DNA of 25,694 nucleotides from an uncultured Actinotalea sp. GTDB taxonomy: Bacteria > Actinomycetota > Actinomycetes > Actinomycetales > Cellulomonadaceae. A program made the position numbers and the translations under genes. Under the pieces are notes generated by a model. The model saw only the letters and a program-made list of their open reading frames with translations. It was not told the origin of the DNA and did not search any database. The DNA is taken from contig NZ_CAMPHH010000010.1 of the NCBI RefSeq assembly GCF_946885855.1, forward strand, positions 1 to 25,694. Reading direction: 5' to 3'. Positions within the stretch are counted from its first letter, which is position 1, and each line of letters opens with the position of its first letter. Positions 15,996 through 24,063 of the stretch are shown piece after piece.

Positions 15996-17638
15996 GAGAT
16001 CCCCACGGCGAGGTAGGTGAGGTAGAGCCAGTGCCCGAGCCGACGTTCGCCCGCGTCGACGAGCGCGACGCCTCCGTCCGGATCGGCGCCGTCCAGGTCC
16101 ACCAACCAGGCATGCGCCGGAATCGTGACGTCGCTGTCCACCACGATCGGGAGGAACGCAGCGGCAGGGACCTCGACGCGATGCTCCACCGGCCCGGTCA
16201 GGACGCCGCTCGCCTGGCTCCGGGACAGCACCACACCCGCCCGCAGGACCTCCACCGGCGCTCCCGCAGGCAGATCCGGCACCGCCACCCCTTCGGGAAC
16301 CACCACGAGCGGCACACCCTCCGCCTCGACGTACGTGGCGGGGACCCGGTACGGCACCTGCACGGTCGTGAGGACGAGGCCCAACGCCCCGGCGCCGGCG
16401 GTGAGCACCGCCGCGACACGACGCCGGCGTGCGCCGTTGCGACGTCCTGCGCCGACGAGTCGCCTGACGCCCTGGACGAGCAGGGCGACGAGGTAGACCG
16501 CGGCCACGAGCAGGACCGCCAGGCCCACAGGCCCGGCACGGCTGAGGAGGGCGACGTAGAGCGCGAGGACCGACACCGCCACGTACCACGGGAACATCAC
16601 GCTCGCGGCGCCGAAGGCCGTCGCCCACGACGGGACGCCGGGCCCACGGACCGGACGCCGACCGCCGAAGAGCAACCAGGCCGTGACGGACCGTGCCTGA
16701 TCGATGCACAGCGTCCGCAGGTTCGGCCGGTCGAGGTGGCTCATCAGCGCGATGTACCCGTCGAGCTTCATGAGGGGGACGAGGTTCAGCACCCCGACGG
16801 CGTAACTGCCCACGGCGACGAGCAGCAGGAGGTCCCGGACGGGCCCGGGTACCGGAAGCGCCGCAGCCGCGGCGCACCCGGCACCGACCATGGCCTGCGT
16901 GACGACGCCGACGAGGGCGACGCGCACGCGCTGCACCGGCCTGGGTAGACGCCAGGCATCCGACACGTCGCAGAACATCGCCGGGGCGAGGTAGAAGAGC
17001 ATCCAGCCGATCCGGCTCGGCCGACCCCCCTCCTGCAGGAGGGCCACGCCGTGCGAGAGCTCGTGCAGCGTGGTCGCCAGGCCGACGACCAGCAGCAGCA
17101 CCACGAGCGACTGCCACGGCACGGGCGTGCTGAGCGCTTCGACCACGGCCTCCGCCTGGAGCACGAGGGCGACCAGCCCCACTCCGACGACCGCCAACGC
17201 AGCCGCCCAGGTCCTGGCCGACGTGATCGTCGGCAGACGGCGCGCGACCCGTTCCAGGCCAGCGCCCGGACGCACGATCGTCACCTGGAGCGACAGGGGC
17301 GGGACGAACTCCACCCGACGGTGGCGCTCCCGACGACGACGTCCGTCCTCGATGAACCCGGCCGCGTGGAGCCGGGTGACGGCGAGGTCGACGGCCTCGG
17401 CCGTCCACGGCGCACCGAGGCGCGCGGCGATCGTCGCGTGGTCGGAGCTGCCGTCCAGCCCCTCGGCGAGGCGCGCCAGGTCCACCCCGACGCGGACGTA
17501 CGACCGGCCCCGGTGCATCACCCAGGGCGCGCCGGGCTCAGCCGGCGCGACGACCTCGACGCCAGGGGCGAGCGCGGGCCGGGCCCGCCACGTCGTGTCG
17601 GTCTCCCCCGGTCGCGACCGGGTCCGGGCGGGTCTCAT
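15992..17638 (-). CDS. mpaP: Daptide-type intramembrane M50 metalloprotease with N-terminal PqqD-like domain
   Basis: A 548-residue membrane protease. The zinc motif H192-E-L-S-H196 lies in a membrane segment and the third ligand in NLVPLMKL-D293-G, as in site-2-protease (M50) enzymes. At least six further hydrophobic segments follow, then an exported-looking C-terminal domain of about 120 residues. The N-terminus (about 25-100) is a winged-helix module of PqqD/RRE type: a VMHRGRSYVRV hairpin, LAEGLDG, and VTRLHAAGFIEDG. It may hold the leader peptide. In daptide clusters the equivalent protein (MpaP) is thought to cut the leader. The ATG at 17638 overlaps the permease stop (ATGA), and its stop overlaps the LanKC start. 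Confidence 0.88.
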   Translation of the reverse strand: MRPARTRSRPGETDTTWRARPALAPGVEVVAPAEPGAPWVMHRGRSYVRVGVDLARLAEGLDGSSDHATIAARLGAPWTAEAVDLAVTRLHAAGFIEDGRRRRERHRRVEFVPPLSLQVTIVRPGAGLERVARRLPTITSARTWAAALAVVGVGLVALVLQAEAVVEALSTPVPWQSLVVLLLVVGLATTLHELSHGVALLQEGGRPSRIGWMLFYLAPAMFCDVSDAWRLPRPVQRVRVALVGVVTQAMVGAGCAAAAALPVPGPVRDLLLLVAVGSYAVGVLNLVPLMKLDGYIALMSHLDRPNLRTLCIDQARSVTAWLLFGGRRPVRGPGVPSWATAFGAASVMFPWYVAVSVLALYVALLSRAGPVGLAVLLVAAVYLVALLVQGVRRLVGAGRRNGARRRRVAAVLTAGAGALGLVLTTVQVPYRVPATYVEAEGVPLVVVPEGVAVPDLPAGAPVEVLRAGVVLSRSQASGVLTGPVEHRVEVPAAAFLPIVVDSDVTIPAHAWLVDLDGADPDGGVALVDAGERRLGHWLYLTYLAVGIS

Positions 17639-18396
17639 TCCACGTCCCTCCGGCGGACCAGCGTGGCAGCCAGGGCAGCGGCACCCGTGATCCAGGCCAG
17701 GGCGACGGCGTACGCCCAGGGCAGGTCGAGCATGCCTTCCTTGCCGTCCAAGTAGATCGCCCCGAGCGCGATCGAGAACGTCCAGCTGAATGCGTCGGGT
17801 GACAGGGTGTGCAGCAAGGGCTCGACCATGAGTGTGCTGACCAGCAGCACCACGATCGTCACGACAGGGTGCCGCAGGGCCCACCCGAGCAGGCACCCCC
17901 AGAGCGCGCCGAGGATGCTCACCGCGAAGACCCCGATGAGGGTCAGCGTGAGCTCTCGGCTCGTCGTCGGCGGGACGTCGAGGACCGCGAGCGAGATCCA
18001 GGCGCTGGCAGCGGCACCGGCCACGGCCACGAGCCCATAGACGACGCCGAGACCCGCCGCCACCACGATCTTCGCGCGGAAGAGGCGTCCCCGGTCCCCG
18101 GCGAGCAGGACGCTGCGGCGCAACGTGTGCGCCGAGTGCTCCCGGGTGACCGCGAGCGCTCCGAGCAGGCTCGTGACGAGGTGCATCTGGAACCACTGCC
18201 GCGCGACGAGAGCGGTCAGGGACGCAGGGTCGGACGGTGCGGTCGTCTGCGCGGCGCCGTCGGGCGGCGAGACCTCGAGCAGACCGAACGAGTACGCGAT
18301 GTAGGCGCACCACAGCACGGCGACCCCGCCGAGCACCCACCACGTCCTGCCGACCCAGAGCTTCTGCCACTCCGCGCGGATCACCCGGCCGGTCAT
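17635..18396 (-). CDS. ABC-2 type transporter permease
   Basis: A 253-residue integral membrane protein with about six hydrophobic segments: one near residues 18-38, a large loop, a pair around 105-165, and three in the C-terminal half. The sequence after segment 2, VTREHSAHTLRRSVLLAGDRGRLFRAK, is the cytoplasmic coupling region seen in ABC-2 and BcrB-like permeases. It overlaps both neighbours by 4 bases (ATGA) and must pair with the ATPase just upstream. Role inferred: export of, or self-protection from, the membrane-active peptide. Confidence 0.88.
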   Translation of the reverse strand: MTGRVIRAEWQKLWVGRTWWVLGGVAVLWCAYIAYSFGLLEVSPPDGAAQTTAPSDPASLTALVARQWFQMHLVTSLLGALAVTREHSAHTLRRSVLLAGDRGRLFRAKIVVAAGLGVVYGLVAVAGAAASAWISLAVLDVPPTTSRELTLTLIGVFAVSILGALWGCLLGWALRHPVVTIVVLLVSTLMVEPLLHTLSPDAFSWTFSIALGAIYLDGKEGMLDLPWAYAVALAWITGAAALAATLVRRRDVE

Positions 18397-19127
18397 CGCA
18401 CACCTCCCGCGACGGGGGCGTCGACCAGGTCGAAGAAGGCCTCCTCGAGGCGGCGTCGCCCGCCCGTGAGGTCCTCGAGCGGCCCCGAGTACCGCACGGT
18501 CGACTGCAGGACGACGACGTCCTGGACCGTCTGCTCCACCTCGGCGAGGAGGTGGCTCGAGACGATCACCGTCCGCCCCTCTGCTGCCAGCCGGCGCAGC
18601 AGGTCCCGCAGCCAACGGATCCCGTCGGGATCCAGACCGTTCGCCGGTTCGTCGAGCACGACCACCTCGGGATCGGCCAGGAGCGCCACGGCGAGGTCCA
18701 GCCGCTGACGCATCCCGGTGGAGTAGGCGGAGACGGCCTTCCGCTCGGCTCCCCGCAGCCCGACGAGGTCGACGACCTCGCCGACGCGCGCGCGCGGCAG
18801 GTCGAGCATCGTGGCCCAGAGAGCCAGCGCCTTGGCGCCCGTGACACCAGGAGGCTGACCGTCGCCGTCGAACGTCGAGCCGACGCGACGGGGGCCGTCG
18901 GGCAGCTGGGCGTACGGCCGCCCGAGCACCGTCGCGCTCCCCGCCGTCGGGCTCGTCAGGCCGAGCGTGATCCGCAGGGCCGTCGTCTTGCCGGCCCCGT
19001 TGCGCCCGAGCAGACCCAGCACGCGTCCTGGCCTCGCCTCGAAGCTCACATCCTGCAGTGCCGTGGTGTCCCGGTACACCTTGGTCACACGATCGAGCAC
19101 CACGCCGGGTACGTCGCCGTTCGTCAT
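18393..19127 (-). CDS. ABC transporter ATP-binding protein
   Basis: A 244-residue ATPase. Walker A is GRNGAGKT (41-48), the signature YSTGMRQR (135-142) and Walker B VVVLDEP (155-161), followed by the H-loop SSHLLAE. It belongs to the CcmA/BcrA-like subfamily that works with ABC-2 permeases in antibiotic and bacteriocin export or immunity. The ATG at 19127 has AGGAGG about 9 bases upstream. It is the first gene after the two precursor genes, behind a 105-base gap with two hairpins, which could lower its expression relative to the precursors. Confidence 0.92.
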   Translation of the reverse strand: MTNGDVPGVVLDRVTKVYRDTTALQDVSFEARPGRVLGLLGRNGAGKTTALRITLGLTSPTAGSATVLGRPYAQLPDGPRRVGSTFDGDGQPPGVTGAKALALWATMLDLPRARVGEVVDLVGLRGAERKAVSAYSTGMRQRLDLAVALLADPEVVVLDEPANGLDPDGIRWLRDLLRRLAAEGRTVIVSSHLLAEVEQTVQDVVVLQSTVRYSGPLEDLTGGRRRLEEAFFDLVDAPVAGGVR

Positions 19128-19157
19128 CTCCGCGTTCCTCCTCGTACAGGTCGGGCG

Positions 19158-19193
19158 GTCCTGCGGGGCGGCGGCAAGGCCGCCCCGCAGGAC
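19158..19193. promoter_or_regulatory. Perfect 15-bp hairpin downstream of the precursor genes
   Basis: GTCCTGCGGGGCGGC and GCCGCCCCGCAGGAC form a perfect stem around the loop GGCAAG. It lies on the minus-strand transcript between the last precursor gene and the ABC genes, with no T-run. It is likely to be an mRNA-stabilising or partially terminating element that keeps precursor mRNA in excess. Confidence 0.7.
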
Positions 19194-19201
19194 GTCAGGA
19201 A

Positions 19202-19221
19202 GGCGACGCCACGGCGTCGCC
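19202..19221. promoter_or_regulatory. Second hairpin next to the precursor gene end
   Basis: GGCGACGCC and GGCGTCGCC are perfect inverted arms 2 bases apart, so a stem of 7-8 bp with a small loop can form 11 bases after the precursor stop. With the larger hairpin it makes a tandem structure in the precursor 3' region. Confidence 0.5.
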
Positions 19222-19232
19222 CCAAGCCCTCA

Positions 19233-19394
19233 TCAGGTGATCGCGCTGACCGCGATCGCGCTCGCCAGGTAGGCGCCGGCGCCTGCCGTGCTCACGGCGA
19301 CGCCGGCACTGAACGCCTCCCAGAAGCCGGGCGCCTCCAGGTCCTCGAGCTCCTGGAGGTCGAGCTCCAGGGGCGCGGATGCCATGTCCTGCAT
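19233..19394 (-). CDS. mpaA: Daptide precursor peptide 1 (53 residues)
   Basis: A short gene starting at the ATG at 19394, with GGGAGG 6-7 bases upstream (a second ATG at 19385 is less well placed). The leader, residues 1-22, is acidic and contains LELDLQELEDLEAP, similar both to daptide leaders and to the LxLQxLE box read by class III synthetases. The core (23-53) starts GFWEAFS and is a hydrophobic Ala/Gly/Val-rich helix ending SAIT. The C-terminal Thr is the residue that daptide enzymes turn into the dimethyl-diamine. The core holds six Ser/Thr and no Cys. Its pattern Y-x2-SA-x-A-x-SAIT at the C-terminus is shared exactly with precursor 2. Confidence 0.93.
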   Translation of the reverse strand: MQDMASAPLELDLQELEDLEAPGFWEAFSAGVAVSTAGAGAYLASAIAVSAIT

Positions 19395-19440
19395 GTGTTC
19401 CCTCCCTTCGGTGGTCGTCTCGGTCTGAGCGGCATCGCGC

Positions 19441-19605
19441 TCAGGTGATCGCGCTGATGGCGAGTGCTGACCCGATGTAGGTGGCTCCGGCGCTCGCAAC
19501 CACGCCGAGCGAGAACCCGATCACGTCGCCCCAACCCGGAGCCTCGAGCTCCTCCAGCTCCTGGAGGCCGAGCTCCAGCGGTGCCGTGGTGATGTCCGTG
19601 CTCAT
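19441..19605 (-). CDS. mpaA: Daptide precursor peptide 2 (54 residues)
   Basis: A short gene with a very strong AAGGAGGG ribosome-binding site 8 bases before the ATG at 19605. The leader (1-23) carries LELGLQELEELEAP; the core (24-54) starts GWGDVIGFSLG and ends SAIT, with six Ser/Thr and no Cys. It differs from precursor 1 mainly in the first half of the core, so the two products would form a pair, as in other multi-precursor daptide clusters. It sits 24 bases after the dehydrogenase stop and 46 bases before precursor 1. The Trp near the core start and the Tyr at core position 20 are conserved in type between the two and are possible glycosylation or recognition sites (inference). Confidence 0.93.
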   Translation of the reverse strand: MSTDITTAPLELGLQELEELEAPGWGDVIGFSLGVVASAGATYIGSALAISAIT

Positions 19606-19629
19606 CTGTTGTCCCTCCTTCCCTTCCTG

Positions 19630-20856
19630 TCAGACCTGGCCCACCGGGGTGAGCACAGGTGTCCCCCCGGCCGCGGTCGCGGCCGGGACGTCCTCCGGGG
19701 GCCCGTCAGGATCCAGGCAGCCCCGCAGCAGCGCCGTCGTCTCCTCGGGCTGGACGCCGGCGAGCATCGGCAGCCCCGCGCCCCACCGTCGGTGCGTCCG
19801 CCGGGAGACCTCCTCGGCGGGCTCCGTCGCCGGGAGGGCCCGCCGGAAACCCCACCGGTCGAGCAGCGCGCGCACCCCCGCCCCCGGCTCGCTCGGCAGC
19901 CCCGGCACGCCGTCGCGCACGGCCGACCACAGGCGATCCACCCGCCGGGCGTCCCCCCACACGGGAGACGTCGAGCAGGCCTCCCACATGGCGGGCAGCA
20001 ACGCCGCGACAGCCTCGGCCTTGCCGCACCCTGCCGCGCCCGCCAGCTCCGTGGCGAGGAACCAGGTCCGGCTCGCGAACGGCTCGCGGCCCTCGGTCAG
20101 CCACTGGTCGTGGCTCCGGGCGCTGAGGCGCGCGACCTCCAGCCGCAGCGCGTCATCCGTGCGCCCGTGCGTCGAGGCGGCGTCGCCGAGCTCGACGAGC
20201 CGACGGACCACCGCCTCGCAGACGCGGTCCTGGACGGGCACGTCCCCGGTGGTCCCGATGTACGGCCCGATCACCCGGGCCAGGACCTCGACGACACCGG
20301 CGGTCACCTGGTCGGCGTCCAGCCCCGACGTCGCGGCAGCATCGACCACCGCCAGGTCGGGTTGGAGGGCGTCGCCCTGGACGAGCCTCTTGCCGTCCGG
20401 GGCGGCATAGCACGCGAAACGGCTGACCTCGCTGCCGGTACCGAGCGTCGTCGGCACGGCCAGGAGCGGCACCGCCCGCGGCCCGGAAGGTGGTAGGGGT
20501 GTCCAGCCGCACCGCTCGACCTGTCCGAGGCGACGGCGCGTCGAGGGCTCCGCCAGGCACGCCGCGTGGAGCTTCGCGCGGTCGATCACGCTGCCCCCTC
20601 CCACCGCGACGACAGCGTCCGGGGCAGACCGGGCGAGCGCGGCGTCCAGCCAGGCCAAGGAGGGTTCGCCCGGACCCCGCGGCACCCTGTCGACGTCGAG
20701 ACCCCGCCGCCGGAGCAGCGTCTCGACCCGCGCCGACGCGGTCGCGCGCGGGTCGGTCCACAGGCTCACGGTGTGCACCTCCCGAGCAACCAGCCACGAC
20801 GGCAGCCCGCCGAGCCCGAAGAGGGTCTGCGGCTCCCGTGCAAGACGCCACGTCAT
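19630..20856 (-). CDS. mpaB: Daptide oxidative decarboxylase (iron-containing alcohol dehydrogenase-like)
   Basis: A 408-residue protein of the iron-ADH/glycerol dehydrogenase fold. The NAD-binding GGGSVID is at 86-92 and VPTTLGTGSEVSRFA at about 134-148. In daptides the homologous MpaB oxidises the side-chain hydroxyl of the C-terminal Thr, so that the beta-keto acid loses CO2 and leaves a ketone. The canonical metal site is altered: where iron-ADHs have N-H-A-x2-H-x-L-G followed by another His, this protein reads ASRTWFLATELAGAAG, with no His, so it may work without iron or with different ligands. ATG at 20856 overlaps the aminotransferase stop (ATGA). A 24-base gap separates it from precursor 2. 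Confidence 0.9.
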   Translation of the reverse strand: MTWRLAREPQTLFGLGGLPSWLVAREVHTVSLWTDPRATASARVETLLRRRGLDVDRVPRGPGEPSLAWLDAALARSAPDAVVAVGGGSVIDRAKLHAACLAEPSTRRRLGQVERCGWTPLPPSGPRAVPLLAVPTTLGTGSEVSRFACYAAPDGKRLVQGDALQPDLAVVDAAATSGLDADQVTAGVVEVLARVIGPYIGTTGDVPVQDRVCEAVVRRLVELGDAASTHGRTDDALRLEVARLSARSHDQWLTEGREPFASRTWFLATELAGAAGCGKAEAVAALLPAMWEACSTSPVWGDARRVDRLWSAVRDGVPGLPSEPGAGVRALLDRWGFRRALPATEPAEEVSRRTHRRWGAGLPMLAGVQPEETTALLRGCLDPDGPPEDVPAATAAGGTPVLTPVGQV

Positions 20857-22142
20857 GCGACCGAGCTCGCCGTGGCACGTGCCAGGTACGCGGACATCCC
20901 GGTCGCGACGGCGTCGAGCAGCTCGTCGACCTCGGCGTCGGTGTAGACGAGCGCCGGCACGAGCTGGACCCCGTGGACACCCGGCTGCACCAGGGCGCCC
21001 GCGTCGCGCACGTGCCGGACGACCACGGGGACGTCGCCGGGCGGCAGCAGCTGCCCGTCCGCGGCACGCAGGGTCAGACCCCGGAAGCAGCCACGGCCCG
21101 ACGTCCCGGCGAGCCACGGCTCGTCGCCCAGCACGTCCAACCCGCGCTCGAGGGCGTCCGCCACACGCTGCCCCGCCTGGAGGACGTCGCCCTCCTCCAT
21201 CCGACGGACGACCGCGCTCGCGGCAGCGCAGGTCGTCGGCGCACCGGCGTGGGTCTCGGCGTGGACCACGACCGCGTCCGCCCCCACGAGCGCCTCCGCG
21301 ACGCGGTGCCCCAGCACGACCGCCGAGCCGGCGGCCGTCCCGTTCGTCAGCGCCTTGGACAGCAGCAGGAGGTCGGGCGCGCCCGGCCACTCGTCGGAAG
21401 CGAAGGCAGGGCCGGTCCGGCCGAACCCGGTCGCGACCTCGTCCGCGACGAGCAGCACGTCGTGCTCGTCGCGCAGGCGGACGAGCTCGGCGACGAACGC
21501 CGCCGAGAGCTCGACGGCCCCTGACCCCAGCACCGGTTCCACCACGATCGCCGCGACCGCGTCCGCGTACCGTGCCATGAAGGCGCGGAGCGCATCGACG
21601 TCGTTGGGCGGCACGTGCCGGACGAGCCGCGAGTCGACGCCGTAGAGCTCCTGACCGAGCTCCTCGCCCGTCAGGGCGTGTGCCCCGAACGTCAGCCCGT
21701 GGTAGCTGCCCTGCAACCCGACGACGAGCCGACGGCGCGACCGTCCGGCGATCACCTGGTACAGCCGCGCGAGCTTCATCGCGAGGTCGTTGGCCGATCC
21801 CCCGGACGTCGTGAACATGACGCGCCCGTACCGTTCCGGCCCGCACAGCCCGACGAGGGCGTCCGCCGCCGCACGCGCGTAGGTGTGCTCTCGCCGGAAC
21901 AGGGGCAGGTAGGAAGCCTCGCGCAGGGCGTCCACGACGGCACGCTCCACCGCCGCGTCGCCGTAGCCGAGGTTCACGTTCCACAGACCGCTCGTCCCGC
22001 ACAGGACCGTCCGCCCGCCCGTCAGCTCGACGCGTGTGCCGTGAGCCGAGACCGCCACCGACGCGTCCCGCCCGTGCTCCGACGGCGGCAGCAGGAGCGG
22101 CCAGAGCGCCGAGGCTGGGTGCCGCGTCGCAGGGGTTGTCAT
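20853..22142 (-). CDS. mpaD: Daptide aminotransferase (class III, PLP-dependent)
   Basis: A 429-residue fold-type I PLP enzyme. The cofactor motif DEVATGFGRTG holds Asp234, and LLLLSKALTNG holds the Schiff-base Lys263; TTSGGSANDLAMKLAR at about 111-126 is the phosphate and substrate loop. In the daptide pathway (MpaD) it aminates the ketone left after Thr decarboxylation, giving the 1,2-diamine. It overlaps its neighbours by 4 bases on both sides. No standalone metabolic partner for a class III aminotransferase (GABA, ornithine or biotin genes) is nearby, which supports the RiPP role. Confidence 0.93.
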   Translation of the reverse strand: MTTPATRHPASALWPLLLPPSEHGRDASVAVSAHGTRVELTGGRTVLCGTSGLWNVNLGYGDAAVERAVVDALREASYLPLFRREHTYARAAADALVGLCGPERYGRVMFTTSGGSANDLAMKLARLYQVIAGRSRRRLVVGLQGSYHGLTFGAHALTGEELGQELYGVDSRLVRHVPPNDVDALRAFMARYADAVAAIVVEPVLGSGAVELSAAFVAELVRLRDEHDVLLVADEVATGFGRTGPAFASDEWPGAPDLLLLSKALTNGTAAGSAVVLGHRVAEALVGADAVVVHAETHAGAPTTCAAASAVVRRMEEGDVLQAGQRVADALERGLDVLGDEPWLAGTSGRGCFRGLTLRAADGQLLPPGDVPVVVRHVRDAGALVQPGVHGVQLVPALVYTDAEVDELLDAVATGMSAYLARATASSVA

Positions 22143-23011
22143 CGAGGCACCGCCTCGATGAGCTCGAGGGCGTGTCGCGAACGGGAGTCCGAGCGCACGG
22201 GGAGCACCCGCTCGACGGCGAACCCCGCCTGCTCCAGCTCATCGGTCAGCAGCTCCGTCCGCAGGACCCGGACCGTCGAGGTGTAGACCTCGACCGGCCC
22301 CTGGCCGTCGTCCGGCGGGAAGATCGTCACCACCCGCGCGTCCGCTCCCGGAGCCCAGTACTCGTGGACGGCCCCGCCGTCCGGTAAGGGCGTGACGACC
22401 TCGGGACCCGTCGCATCTGCGCCCTCGTGACCCACCGCCGTCGACAGGACGAAGGTGCCGTCCTTCGCTACCTCGCGTCGGACGCAGCGCATCATGCCCA
22501 GGCGCCCCCGCTCGTCGAGCAACGAGACCGAGCTCGCCCCGAGGACGACCGTGCGGAACCGCCCCCGGAGGCGGAAGGACGTCATGTCGGCGCGGACGAC
22601 CCGGCACCGGCCGGCCTGGTCCCCGGGCAGCGCTGCGAGCTGCGACCTCAGGATGGCGAGCATGGGCTCGGAGAGGTCGACGGCCGTCACCCGCGCGCCC
22701 GCTGCGACCAGGGGCAGGGTGAGCCTCCCGGAACCCGCAGCCAGCTCCAGCACCGGCCCCGGCCTACGCCGGACCACGGCCAGGACCTCTCGGACCTCGG
22801 AGTGGTCGCCGCGCGCGAGGGCGTGGTAGCGCTCGGCACCGCCCGCGTCATACAGGTCGAGGACCAGCGCCCGGTCGCCGAGGGCCGCCAGCCGTTCCGC
22901 AGCCTTGCCGCGGACCCTCTCGGCGCGGGCACGCCTCGCTGCCAGCACGGCCGCAGTCGTGGCAGCGGACCCAGCGGCCGCGCTCGCCGCGGACGCCCCG
23001 ATGAAGCTCAC
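22139..23011 (-). CDS. mpaM: Daptide SAM-dependent N-methyltransferase
   Basis: A 290-residue class I methyltransferase starting at a GTG overlapping the upstream stop (GTGA). SAM motif I is VLELAAGSGRLTLPL (87-101), followed by VTAVDLSEPML (motif II acidic Asp). The first 30 residues are Ala/Ser-rich and hydrophobic, then Arg-rich, which could be a membrane-contact helix. In daptides MpaM methylates the new terminal amine twice to give N2,N2-dimethyl-1,2-propanediamine. Its position between the RRE protein and the aminotransferase agrees with that. Confidence 0.9.
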   Translation of the reverse strand: MSFIGASAASAAAGSAATTAAVLAARRARAERVRGKAAERLAALGDRALVLDLYDAGGAERYHALARGDHSEVREVLAVVRRRPGPVLELAAGSGRLTLPLVAAGARVTAVDLSEPMLAILRSQLAALPGDQAGRCRVVRADMTSFRLRGRFRTVVLGASSVSLLDERGRLGMMRCVRREVAKDGTFVLSTAVGHEGADATGPEVVTPLPDGGAVHEYWAPGADARVVTIFPPDDGQGPVEVYTSTVRVLRTELLTDELEQAGFAVERVLPVRSDSRSRHALELIEAVPR

Positions 23012-24063
23012 GCGACCACGCCCTCGGCTCGGGCCCCGACGACGAACCCGGCAGCCTGCAGCTGGTCGACGGCACGGTCGGCCTGCTCTTGCGTCACCCA
23101 GGCCGACGCGGCGTCCGCCGAACCCGTCGTGAGGACGGCGTCGACGGCCGGTGCGGCGTCGCGGTTCAGTCGGAACGTGCGGCCTCGGGCCGGGTCACGC
23201 AGGTATGCCGCGTCGTCGGTCCAGGACAGGACGGCCGCGGACAGGTCGTCGGCGGGCCCGTCCTCGAGGGCGAAGTCCTCGAGATCCGGGAGGAGGTGAC
23301 CGCCGAAGCCCGCGACCCGCACCTCGGCGACCCCGCGGGCGGTGAGGTCACGCAGGGCGTCGATCGCGTCGAGGTACCGTCGGAGCCACGGGCGCTCGCT
23401 CAGTGCCGCGGCGCGGGTGGTCGGGTCGACGGCCGCGCCGAGGCACACCGCGCAGGAGCCGGCTTCCTGGCGGTTGAGCTCGACCCAGCGGGCCTCGAGG
23501 TCATCCAGGCCCACCGCGGCGGCACCGAGGTCCCGACCGGTGGGAGACGTCGACACCTTCCCGTCCGCGCGCACGAAGACGCGCTGGCCCGGGCCGTCCT
23601 GAGAGCTGCTCGCACCCAGTCCGGGCAGGTCCGCGAGCCGCGCGGCCGGAGCGAGGAGGAAGGGGGGGAAGTCCCCGGCCGCCCTCGCCTGGTCGGCATC
23701 GGCGAGGAACGCGCGGAAGTCCTCGTCGCCGAAGACCCGGACGAGGGTCGGTCCGATCACGGACAGGTAGGCGCTCGTGCTGTAGTCCTGGGTGAAGAGG
23801 TACAGGTCGTCCCCGAGCGTCGCCTCGCTCCCAGGCTCGTCGAGGGTGCCCTCGTACGGGACCGTGCCCGGTACCTCCGGGTCGCCCGCCGGCACCAGGA
23901 CGACCGTGCCCGCCGTGACCAGGCCGGCCGCGACGACGTCGTCGAGCGCGGCGCGGTCCGCCAGGACGGCCACCCCCGCGCCGCCGCCGGCGGCCCGTCC
24001 GCCTCCGCGGCCCTCGCCCCAGACGAGGGTCGCCCGGAGAACGTCAGTGAGTGGTGGTTGCAT
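23008..24063 (-). CDS. mpaC: Daptide RiPP recognition protein with C-terminal RRE (PqqD-like)
   Basis: A 351-residue protein beginning at the ATG at 24063, inside the end of the LLM gene. The C-terminal 75 residues (about 275-348) read as a winged-helix RRE: strands VLSWTDDAAYLRDP and TFRLNRDAAPAVDAVL, then a helix AVDQLQAAGFVV. The remainder has no catalytic signature I recognise. The middle resembles other RRE-linked scaffold proteins of daptide and linaridin-like clusters and has a lone C204-x2-C207. In the characterised daptide pathway such a protein is needed for the MpaB step, presumably by delivering the leader-bound precursor. Residues 15-30 are an unusual Gly/Arg-rich loop. Confidence 0.85.
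   Translation of the reverse strand: MQPPLTDVLRATLVWGEGRGGGRAAGGGAGVAVLADRAALDDVVAAGLVTAGTVVLVPAGDPEVPGTVPYEGTLDEPGSEATLGDDLYLFTQDYSTSAYLSVIGPTLVRVFGDEDFRAFLADADQARAAGDFPPFLLAPAARLADLPGLGASSSQDGPGQRVFVRADGKVSTSPTGRDLGAAAVGLDDLEARWVELNRQEAGSCAVCLGAAVDPTTRAAALSERPWLRRYLDAIDALRDLTARGVAEVRVAGFGGHLLPDLEDFALEDGPADDLSAAVLSWTDDAAYLRDPARGRTFRLNRDAAPAVDAVLTTGSADAASAWVTQEQADRAVDQLQAAGFVVGARAEGVVA

Noticed and set aside
13329..17408. A single 1359-codon minus-strand open frame that looks like a giant fusion protein
   Set aside because: Only the part from the GTG at 15995 has family similarity (LanKC). The upstream 470 codons are out of frame with the real M50 protease gene and have the Arg/Gly/Pro-rich look of a GC-rich shadow frame.
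19630..22242. An 870-codon minus-strand frame that could suggest a fused dehydrogenase
   Set aside because: The dehydrogenase begins at the ATG at 20856, overlapping the aminotransferase stop; the extension is a shadow of the aminotransferase gene in another frame.
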